From assembly GCA_009746045.1 (NCBI GenBank), contig RPFO01002347.1, forward strand, positions 1 to 64,000: a DNA stretch of 64,000 nucleotides, read 5' to 3'. The DNA comes from Mesostigma viride. Taxonomy: Eukaryota > Streptophyta > Mesostigmatophyceae > Mesostigmatales > Mesostigmataceae. The translations under genes were made by a program, and so were the position numbers. The notes beneath the pieces are model-generated. The model did no database searches. It was not told the origin of the DNA and saw only the letters and a list, made by a program, of their open reading frames with translations. Position 1 is the first letter of the stretch. The number at the start of each line of letters is the position of its first letter. This document shows, in pieces, positions 42,759 through 50,660 of this stretch.

Positions 42759-43969
42759 CGTGTCCCTGTTTCTGAGAACCTGATGATTTCAGCTGGACCA
42801 TGCCATCTACCAGAGTGGGCTTTGTTCCCTTCCCCTTCCCTATAGTAGAGTACCTGATCCCCCACTTCAAACACAGGCCTGGCATTACTCTTATCCTTTT
42901 TTGCCAGCAACTTGGCCAAGTGTTGCCTCTGCGTGTTGTAGTGGTCTAGTACCTCCTGAGAGTAGCTGCCTGATTGCAGGCCAATTGGTGTGATTTCACC
43001 AAAAGGAGAAGACATGAGGGACTTGGTGTTCAGAGTTCTGCACACTTCAGCTGCCCACGCTGTCCTATCAGCATAGCTCCCAGACTCTGCTGTCCTGGAC
43101 TCATTTTTCTTTATGAGGTCTCTGATAGCACGCATGGTACGTTCAATCATCCCCTGGCGTTCATGATCTTGAGCCCCAGCAATGTCTATCTTGGGCAGAT
43201 CAGGATAATCTTGTATCCACGTGAACTGCTGATCCAGCATTAATTTTTCCTGAGGATGATACCGTGCTAGTGCAATCAGCAGGGCTCTGTGCAGTTGTTC
43301 ATTGGCCATGCCTGGCAAGGGTTCTATCACCACAAACCTAGACCAGGCATCTTTTAGGACCAAGTAATACACCATGTCCTTCACCAGGTGTATCACATCC
43401 CCTACTAGCTTTCCTCTAGCCAGTGGTGGGGTGGCCACATGCCATCTCTTGGGTTTAGGTGCATGCAGTTGGCACGCTTCACAGTGCTTCCTGACATGCC
43501 TGCACATCTGTTCCAGGTCACGGCCATCAATTTTATTAGCCAGCCTTTCTGCCACTGCCTCATGCCCCATTGCCTTGTGTAGCTGTTGGGCTAACCTGGC
43601 ATAGGATATAACCTTATCTGCTGCTGCATCTAAGGAGGCTATAGTGGGATCTTGGGCCACCTGTGCTAACGTCATGTCATAAGCCAGGTCCCAATCCACT
43701 TCCTCACTGTCAGGCAACACAGAGCAAATAGAAGGTACACGGCCATTGAGAAACCAGGGTACAGGAGACTTACAGTCGTCCTGAGTGCTGGCTTGTTTGT
43801 TGGGGCGCCCCGTTGAGGCTCCCTTCCTGGGCTTGTTGCAGCGTCCCCCTGCAGGTAACGGGTGGCGGGGCTCCCAGCAACCTGGGCATACATCCACATC
43901 AGATCCAAGTTCGGGTTTGCCCTTCCAGCAATCATCCCTCTCATGCCCTTGCATGAGCACCTGGTGCAA
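42755..43969 (-). CDS. E5 zinc knuckle and integrase
   Basis: 404 codons. The zinc knuckle CTRCSCKGHERDDC spans the start of this frame (43925-43965). A second Cys cluster CPGCWEPRHPLPAGGRC follows. Integrase zinc domain: LHKAMGHEA...CRHVRKHCEAC. Core: KLVGDVIHL, KLMLDQQFT, ERQGMIERTMR; 29 residues by count separate the second Asp and the Glu. The tail has VGDQVLYYREG and GRWHGPAEIIRF, a GPY-like module usual in gypsy integrases. The frame ends in a 4-bp overlap with the protease-RT frame, and homology continues across it, so the break is a 1-nt shift. Confidence 0.88.
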   Translation of the reverse strand: MHQVLMQGHERDDCWKGKPELGSDVDVCPGCWEPRHPLPAGGRCNKPRKGASTGRPNKQASTQDDCKSPVPWFLNGRVPSICSVLPDSEEVDWDLAYDMTLAQVAQDPTIASLDAAADKVISYARLAQQLHKAMGHEAVAERLANKIDGRDLEQMCRHVRKHCEACQLHAPKPKRWHVATPPLARGKLVGDVIHLVKDMVYYLVLKDAWSRFVVIEPLPGMANEQLHRALLIALARYHPQEKLMLDQQFTWIQDYPDLPKIDIAGAQDHERQGMIERTMRAIRDLIKKNESRTAESGSYADRTAWAAEVCRTLNTKSLMSSPFGEITPIGLQSGSYSQEVLDHYNTQRQHLAKLLAKKDKSNARPVFEVGDQVLYYREGEGNKAHSGRWHGPAEIIRFSETGTR

Positions 43970-45615
43970 TACAGGGTGGAGTCATGAGGCTTACCTTTCT
44001 GACTAGGCCCTGGGAGGACCCAGCCTTACTGCCTGGGTTCCCCTTTCCCCCCTTGTCTGATTTCCCCTGCTGCTTGGATGACCCCCCTGCCTTCTTACCT
44101 TGCTGGGGACCCTTGAACACCGCCTTGACCTGAGCTACCACCTCCTTGATGAGCTTCTTCCTGCTAGGACCTGCACCGTCCTGACCACCCCCCCTTGGAC
44201 CTTGTTAACCTTGGGTTCCTTGACAGTTGAGAAGGGTTCTAGGCTCTGCTGAATGAACAACATGGCCCCCTAAAATCATCCCACTTGTCTTTAAGGCCAG
44301 CCAGCAGAACTGCATTGGTGTTCTTGTCCAGCTCAGCTTTGGTGAGCCACTGATGGATCAGGTACTTAGAGTTGAGTTTCTTCAACTCCTCGTCCCTGTC
44401 TATGTACAGGACAAACTGTTTGTTATCACGTACGTAGTCAGACTTGTTGACTTTGTACGAGGCCAACCAGTTGAACCCCTTGAGAGCCTGCAGGTGTTCC
44501 CCCTTGGTCAACAGCCCTTTTAGGTCTGCTATGAATTCTGTGAAGATTTGCACCTCCTCTGCCCCAGGTGTGCTGGCCCTCCTCTCATACATCTGAACCA
44601 TTTGTTTGATGCTAGGTGCAGATTGGTGGATCGTGTTAGACACCCTGAGAGCAGGAAACCAATCACGGATGTTATCATGGGACCAGGAATGTTCTATCTT
44701 GAAAAGAAACTCAAGTGCGTCCTCCTGCACATATCCCTCAGCTAGACCTGGGAAGGTAATCCTATCTTCCCTACGGGATGCATCAAACCTGGGTCGCTGT
44801 GGTACAGCGACAGCCGCTTGTGGTTGAGGTTGCTGCTGCTGCTGCTGCTGCTGCGGTTGCTGTTGCTGATGCTGCCGCTGCTGCTGCTGCTGCTGCTGCT
44901 GTTGCTGATGCTGTGGCTGCTGCTGCTGCTGGGTTGCCGCTCCAGCGTTGCTGCCGCCCGCCATACCCTCTGTGCTTGCTGGTGCCCCTCCCCCTGGTGC
45001 TCCCCCGTCCTTCCCCTCGTCACCATCCTCCTCTGGATGCGACCGCTGGGGCGTAGACGATGGTCCACACCCCTCCTGCCACTTTCCTTGGCGGACCCGC
45101 CAAGAAAAGTTTTGGACTGCCCTCAGCAGTTGCTCTACTGCCTCTGCTGCCCGCGCCCGCTTGGTCGGGTTGGCCTCCGCTGCGTCCAGCTCCTGGTGGA
45201 GTAGTGCAGCGATGCGGTCCAGCTCCATGTCCGTGTCGGTCTGCACAGTGTGTTTGGGTGTGGGGGTGGGGTGGGGTGTGTCTGCACCAGCGCGAACACG
45301 CTCACGCGCGTTTAACAAGGCCGCTCCTCGCTGGGCTCTTGCTGGCTGCGGGGTGCGCATGAAGTCCAGTACCGCGTCCTCGGGCAGCGGCTCATGTGGC
45401 GCCAGACCTCGCTCAAAACGGATTGCATCTCCGAATTCTCCCTGCAGAGCCCAGGTCCTGGCCGCCTCCTGATACCTGCGCAGAGCCCGCTCCTCCTTAC
45501 GCATGCGCCTGTCTAGGGCACGTGCGTTCCGCCTGCTCTTCCTCGCCAGCCTGGCCTCCTGCTCCCTCCTCGCCGGGCCCACCATTGCTGCCAGTGCCGC
45601 CTCCGACCTCCTCAT
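43941..45615 (-). CDS. E5 Gag
   Basis: The main frame 45615-44239 (458 codons) starts basic and coiled-coil-like (RRNARALDRRMRKEERALRR). A poly-Gln tract (CAG/CTG repeats 44827-44935) precedes the Gag core (ITFPGLAEGYVQEDALEFLF, KLNSKYLIHQWLTKAELDKN). After a shift near 44235 the Lys/Gly-rich basic region (GPQQGKKAGGSSKQQGKSDK) continues at 44141-43941 towards the zinc knuckle. Related to E2 Gag (HKFLLRSFLEKLKLDKNTYA). The start is uncertain because ORF1 may run into it. Confidence 0.8.
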
Positions 45616-45724
45616 GGCCGCGTCCAGCCGCGCCTGATGCCGCCGGGTCTTCTCCGTGGCATCGTGCGCCTTCGCACGAAGTCGCCGCAGCTCCCGATGC
45701 TGCGCCTCCCTGGCTGCACGCTCC

Positions 45725-46579
45725 CTAGCCGAAACTGTTCTCAGCCATGGACCGCACCATTGCCCGCTTTGCCTTCCGCTGGCAATGCCTGGTGTACTCT
45801 ATCTTGGCCAGTCGCTCGGCCTCGACCATAGCTGGGTCCATCAAAACCAGCTCCTCACCCCGCGCTCCGGGCTGCATCTCCACCGAGGAGTCGGTCTCCT
45901 GCAATACATCCCCAGCCATGCGCCTAAAGGAGCGCGCTGTGCGCCTGTGCGCAAAGGTGAAGAGCTCGTTCTTCTTGCGGAGAACGTATGGGGGCGCCTC
46001 TCGCGCGCCTGTCGGCCCCGCGCGCAAACCCGCCCTCGCCACTCGATCCCGCTCCAACTGCCGCTCCGCAAGCTCCCGGGCTACTCTGTCTATCTCAGTC
46101 TCCGCCCGCAGCTGAGCCTCGCGCTGAGCCTCCAGCTCGCGCTGCTGCTCCAGCTCCTTGCGTAGCTGGGCCTCCTGCCGAATGCGCTCTGCCTCGCGGC
46201 GGAGCAGCTCTTCCCGCTTCTCCCTGTCCTCCGGCAGCTCGAGATCCACCAGGTCCTCGTCCTCGTCGTAGCCATCCGACGGGATATCCCCCAATACGGG
46301 CACCACCCTCCCCGGCCCCGTAACCAGCTCGGGTGCCGTGGGCTGCCCTTCAGCCGGTGGTGCATTGGGACGCCATACATTGTATAGCGGCGGCCTCGCC
46401 GCCAGCTGATCCAGGAACCGCGGGTCCTCGTCCGAAGACGAGCGACCACTGCCGGCATCGCTGCCAGCGTGATCATTCCTACCCTGCCGGCCCCGCACTG
46501 CCGCCCGGTAGTCCAAATCTTCGGACGACGGGGACAGGCTTGACTCCGAAGAGCACTCACGATCAGAAACGTTCGACAT
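45725..46579 (-). CDS. E5 ORF1, acidic/coiled-coil protein before gag
   Basis: 284 codons from ATG 46579 (MSNVSDRECSSESSLSPSSE), 49 bp after the 5' LTR. The first third is Ser/Asp-rich, then DEDEDLVDLELPEDREK, then a long charged helix with heptad character (LLRREAERIRQEAQLRKELE and on). No enzyme motif. It stops ~110 bp before the Gag frame, and an Arg-rich stretch bridges them in another frame. It may therefore be a separate protein or the N-terminus of Gag. E1 and E2 have unrelated-looking ORFs at the same place. Confidence 0.75.
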   Translation of the reverse strand: MSNVSDRECSSESSLSPSSEDLDYRAAVRGRQGRNDHAGSDAGSGRSSSDEDPRFLDQLAARPPLYNVWRPNAPPAEGQPTAPELVTGPGRVVPVLGDIPSDGYDEDEDLVDLELPEDREKREELLRREAERIRQEAQLRKELEQQRELEAQREAQLRAETEIDRVARELAERQLERDRVARAGLRAGPTGAREAPPYVLRKKNELFTFAHRRTARSFRRMAGDVLQETDSSVEMQPGARGEELVLMDPAMVEAERLAKIEYTRHCQRKAKRAMVRSMAENSFG

Positions 46580-46628
46580 TTTAAAATGAGAGAGTAGTAT
46601 TAAAACTGTGAGAGTTTTTATAAATGCA

Positions 46629-47149
46629 AGTTATGGCACTCGTGCAATGGATGCGAACGTGTGTTGGATTATGCAATGGCTGGCATAATATCAATCCATG
46701 CAAGCTTGCCAAGCTGGATTGCATGGGCACGTAGGTTAGGGTAACCTAGCTATCCTGCACTAGTGCTAACCAATGAGATTCTGGCTCCGTCCAGCTAGAT
46801 CTACTCCAGCTAGGACTGATACGATGCCCACAGGCACCGACTGCCTAACAGCACTACGTGGATGGTCCTGGACCTCCCCTAGGACCTCCGTACAGGACTA
46901 GCACTGCAACCACCTTGTGGTCTGCATCACAGCTCATAAACCCTACCACGTGAATACCCACGTGCGTGTGCCCTACATATCTCAGTGCTAATATCTAGCA
47001 CCCACGTGCCCAATATGGCACGTGCGGATCTAAACCCTAGTAGAGATATGTCCAGTGTACTACACCACCGTCCATGTCCGTATCTTACTTGGGAGACGGG
47101 GACAACGCCACGTGTACTGATAGTCTAGGCCTGAAGTCCTAGAATAACT
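46629..47149 (-). repeat. E5 5' LTR
   Basis: 521 bp, AGTT...AACT ends; followed by TSD CATGT and the continuing LINE 3' UTR. Confidence 0.94.
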
Positions 47150-47154
47150 CATGT

Positions 47155-47410
47155 CCATGCCGAGTCTATCACAAAAAGTCCACGGGTGGCGGCCCTGCCG
47201 CGCGCGGCCTGGGGCACGCCAGGTGAGGACATATCGCACAGGCTGGGCGGTCTTGGTACGGTGCCAGCCTGTCTATCTGATGTGTCTACCTGATCTGTGC
47301 GGGCCAGGTGCCCGGCTATAGGCCCAAGCGCCTGTGCCTAAGAATGTGGGAAACATAAGGCAAATCAGCGTACAAATCCTCATTACATACTAATGTGCAA
47401 ACCAAAGGGG
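47155..47410 (-). repeat. LINE-C 3' UTR, right of E5
   Basis: Continues the UTR cut at 39378; matches 35461-35732 and joins directly to the RT fragment at 47411. Confidence 0.75.
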
Positions 47411-48230
47411 TTAAGGGCCTTGCACAGCATCTTGGTGACGTTGCCGTCGAGTCGGTGCTTCATGCAGCTCCTGCGTCAGTGTCCAGGTCTCGGCGCCGTA
47501 GGTCAGGATCGTCAGAATGACGACCTTGAAGAGGTCACGCTTGACGATCCGGGGTAGGGCGGGGTTGCTCCACCAGCGGCGGTGGTCATGGAGGTGCGCC
47601 CACGCCATGCCGATCCGTGTCGTCAGGTCGGCCTCGCAGTCGGGAAGCCAACTGCCGAGCAGCTTGAAGCGGCCTGAAGTAGGGTAGGGGACCTCGGTGT
47701 CGTCTATAAGAGGCGGAGTGTGGGTGCATGGGGGCCCTGCCATGCCGAGGGCCAGGGCCTCCGTTTTAGGGCTGATTTCTAGACCAACCGCCCGAGCCTC
47801 GAGCGCCAGGCAGTCCATGCAGCCAAAGTTGGGCAGACTCCAGCTTCTCGATGAGCGTGATGTCGTCGGCATAAATGAGGTCAGCTAGTAAATTCTGCTT
47901 GTTAGTCGGCCCCCCTTCCCCAAGCTCCTTCGTGATCGCTAGGCCAGGGGCACGGCCTGCAATGCTATAGCAAAGCGAGCACGTGCCTGGCGCATAACCG
48001 ATAATCCACTACAATAATAAACAGGTCCGGCGACAGGACGCAACCCTGCCAGATCGACGCCGGTCTGCAGTGGACATGGCGGGGTAAAGCCGACGGTGTT
48101 GAGAGCGCACCGAAGTGGTCGACCCCTCATACAGCGTGAGGATGACGGTAATCAGGGGAGTGGGGACGCGAGTGACGAGCAAGGACAGCCCATAGAGCGT
48201 CCCAGAGGACAGAATCAAAAGGCCCTGTAT
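47411..48230 (-). pseudogene. LINE-C reverse transcriptase fragment
   Basis: Minus strand, several frames: FDSVLWDALWAVLARHSRP near 48150-48225 (RT motif A), GLSVMRQARARF near 47990, IYADDITL region near 47860-47880 (motif C), EISPKTEALALGMAGPP and IVKRDLFKVVILTILTYGAE near 47480-47560. Same family as LINE-A at 7786-8470 and less damaged. It is 5'-truncated: no endonuclease precedes it. Confidence 0.85.
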
Positions 48231-48337
48231 AGCTTACATCATCCATTCCATCCCATGTTCCCCTCCCACTGAGGACTTATTTATTTATTAATTTTACTCG
48301 TGCTCCCGTTGGGGAACGTCACGAAGAATTATCCCTG
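48231..48337. repeat. LINE 3'-end modules flanking the microsatellite
   Basis: 48231-48290 repeats the CCATTCCATCCCATGTTCCCC module (plus). 48290-48337, on the minus strand, has ACGTTCCCCAACGGGAGCACGAG and an (ATAA)n tail. The latter matches the LINE 3' end at 33770-33825, where it also adjoins a (CCAT)n tract. Confidence 0.6.
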
Positions 48338-48549
48338 ATGGATGGATGGATGGATGGATGGATGGATGGATGGATGGATGGATGGATGGATGGATGGATG
48401 GATGGATGGATGGATGGATGGATGGATGGATGGATGGATGGATGGATGGATGGATGGATGGATGGATGGATGGATGGATGGATGGATGGATGGATGGATG
48501 GATGGATGGATGGATGGATGGATGGATGGATGGATGGATGGATGGATGG

Positions 48550-48550
<1 letters not shown>
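48338..48550. repeat. (ATGG)n microsatellite, about 53 copies
   Basis: Uninterrupted GATG/ATGG tetranucleotides. All three frames are open because the unit shifts frame each copy, producing spurious MDGW repeat 'proteins'. Not coding. Confidence 0.97.
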
Positions 48551-48580
<30 letters not shown>

Positions 48581-48720
48581 TGTATGTATGTATGTATGTA
48601 TGTATGTATGTATGTATGTATGTATGTATGTATGTATGTATGTATGTATGTATGTATGTATGTATGTATGTATGTATGTATGTATGTATGTATGTATGTA
48701 TGTATGTATGTATGTATGTA
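48551..48720. repeat. (ATGT)n microsatellite, about 42 copies
   Basis: Follows directly from the ATGG array by a one-base change in the unit. The spurious MYVC/YIHT frames are not genes. Confidence 0.97.
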
Positions 48721-48722
48721 TT

Positions 48723-49153
48723 CATTGAGAATGATAGATTACGGAGGTGAGATAGGCATGCAACATAAGGAAAAACCCGATAACTGGGAGAATAACCCTG
48801 AAGAAATTAATAGTAATCTGACACAGACATCCAAGGATCACGCCAGCGGCACAAGGTACAACTAACTATACATCACAAAACTACACGCAGCAACAGCTCT
48901 GCCGGCCCACCATGCAGGCCTGGAAGGGATCTAGACCGCAGGGGTCGCGACGAAGTCGGCCCGGGTGCGGCAGAATAACACATCAGCCACGGTGCGAGTG
49001 AGGGCGAGTGACAGGCGCTGCCGCCAATACGAGGACCACGTGCAGTCCGACCACGGGGCGGTCTGACCCTCGAGGTCGAGGCGGTCTTCACGGCGCTGGC
49101 AGCACTCGTGGAAAAACTCCGCTGTCTTGGGGCCCATCATGAACGCAGGCAGG
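48723..49153 (-). pseudogene. Unidentified minus-strand coding remnant, host of E6
   Basis: The frame 49140-48931 (MMGPKTAEFFHECCQRREDR, then DVLFCRTRADF) looks protein-like and ends near a LINE 3' end. It may be a LINE ORF2 remnant, not confirmed. It continues across E6 into 55104-55300. Confidence 0.35.
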
Positions 49154-49158
49154 GAAGA

Positions 49159-49936
49159 TGTTGGGGATCATATACCCACCTGCCCACACTATATTCCAGC
49201 CTGACTTTCTTCTTCTTTGTTTTACTTCACAAGGGCTGAGAATTTGATAGATCTGATAAGTTAGATGAATTGCTCTCAATGAGCTGATCAATGTTCATGT
49301 GCCATAGTCCTATATTTGGCCATAGATCTCTTGTACCTGAGTTGGTCTAGTAGCATCACTTCCATGCTTGACAAGTGGTGTACTTCTTTGGTAGACAAGT
49401 GTCCATTCCATGAGCTGACATGTGTTGGAAGCTCATAGTGACAAGTGTTGCATTCCATTGACTGACAAGTGGATAGACTCATTGGATTACACTTGTCATT
49501 CCAAGTAGAAACCATGTGTCACTTTATTAAGCATTAGATGTGGCACATTGTTCAGAGGACATTTGGCAATCAACTGTCATGCCAGCTCATTAGAACCTTT
49601 CTAGAATGACCTTGGAATGTTCTAGGAATATGCCAGGAATATTCCTGGAATATACTGAGAATATGCTGGGAATATGCTTAGATGTTTCTACAAGCTTCTA
49701 TGATGACATCAGCATCTGATGTCATCCTTCCTAGCTAGAAAGGTATAAAAAGAAACTGGCTCCTAAGGCCAGGTACCTCTTTTCCTAACCTCTCAGCCTA
49801 AGAAATAAAACTCTTTTTCTGGTCTCTCTTCCATTGTCTTCAAGCTCAGTCTTTCATCACCTGCAAGGTGCAAGGGTAACAAGGCCAAGCACAAGGCATT
49901 GTGTAAAACCCATTAGTTTCCTCTACCTTTCCAACA
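49159..49936 (+). repeat. E6 5' LTR
   Basis: 778 bp, TG...CA. A TATAAAAA box at about 49743-49751 and CCTAAGAAATAAAACTC near 49797 fit a promoter and polyadenylation region. Confidence 0.95.
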
Positions 49937-49950
49937 TGGTATCGGAGGAA
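49937..49950 (+). promoter_or_regulatory. E6 primer binding site (initiator tRNA-Met)
   Basis: TGGTATCGGAGGAA directly follows the LTR; TGGTATCxGAGC-type sequences complementary to the 3' end of initiator tRNA-Met are the usual copia primer sites. Confidence 0.8.
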
Positions 49951-49955
49951 TCTTC

Positions 49956-50660
49956 ATGAGCTCCAAGAAGACCACCAAGAAACCCAGCCCAGCTACAAGC
50001 TCCATGGCAAGCGACGTCGACTACACTCCTATGCTGAATGTGTGCTCCAAGATGGTGCTGAAATTCGATGGCACAAGCCTACGTGGCTGGGAGGAGACCA
50101 AGACATCTCTTGAGGGTTTCTGTTCCTTCTATGAGGTTAAGGACGTCCTGCTGGGCACCAGGCAGGACCGCAAGGCTGACCAAGCTGTTGGCCTTGTCAT
50201 CTCAGCTGCACTTGTGGGAGAAGCGAGGCGCATCCTATCGCTCGTGCCAGACCAATCTGGCAGCAAGCTCTACAAGACGCTGAGGGAGGTCTACGAGCAA
50301 CAAAAGCTCACCAAGAGTCACCGCATGGACCTCAGGATTCAGCTTCACCGGCTGCAAATGAAGCCTGGGGAGACCATGGGGCAGTATATCCTACGTGGAT
50401 TGCTGCTGCTGGCGGACTATCGTGCGGTGGGAGGCGTCATGAGCGACCAAGATTTTGCGGCTATTCTCAAGAGCGGCCTGCCTGACCGATATCGCCCTGC
50501 CCTGATTTCAGCGCACTTCAAAGAGGAGGACAGCTTGGAGGAGGTCAAGGCTGCGCTGCTGGAGGCGGAGGACATGCTGCTGGGAGGACGGCCTTCTCAA
50601 GCACCAAGGAGGAGCCAGCCCAAGGTCAAGCTTTCCACACTGCCAACAAGGGTGGTGAGA
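49956..50660 (+). CDS. E6 Gag
   Basis: ATG at 49956 (MSSKKTTKKPSPATSSMASD). The UBN2-like copia Gag core is visible: FDGTSLRGWEETKTSLEGF, LYKTLREVYEQQKLTKSHRM, LHRLQMKPGETMGQYILRG, LKSGLPDRYRPAL, LLEAEDMLLGG. This frame formally stays open to 51107, but homology leaves it near 50600. The zinc knuckle CAYCNRSGHAETQC (about 50669-50710) is in the -1 frame that continues into pol. Confidence 0.9.

Larger units (their letters stand above)
39379..47149 (-). mobile_element. Copia-like retrotransposon E5 (best-preserved IN-PR-RT element)
   Basis: 7771 bp between CATGT (39374-39378) and CATGT (47150-47154). LTRs 521 bp each (39379-39899, 46629-47149) with AGTTATGG/AATAACT-type ends and three visible substitutions, so young. 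Minus-strand order: 5' LTR, ORF1, gag, zinc knuckle, integrase, protease-RT-RNase H, 3' LTR. The uninterrupted paralogue at about 35456-35460 proves the insertion. Frame breaks are few: around 44200, 43960 and the integrase/protease junction at 42755. Confidence 0.94.

Noticed and set aside
44818-45204. Plus-strand poly-Leu and poly-Ala frames
   Set aside because: Antisense of the E5 poly-Gln tract.
48338-48720. CRISPR-like or other spacer-containing array
   Set aside because: Pure tandem tetranucleotides without unique spacers; the surrounding genome is eukaryotic.
48338-48865. Long overlapping open frames encoding MDGW and MYVC / YIHT repeats
   Set aside because: They arise from uninterrupted tetranucleotide arrays open in every frame on both strands; no start context, domain or homology supports a protein.
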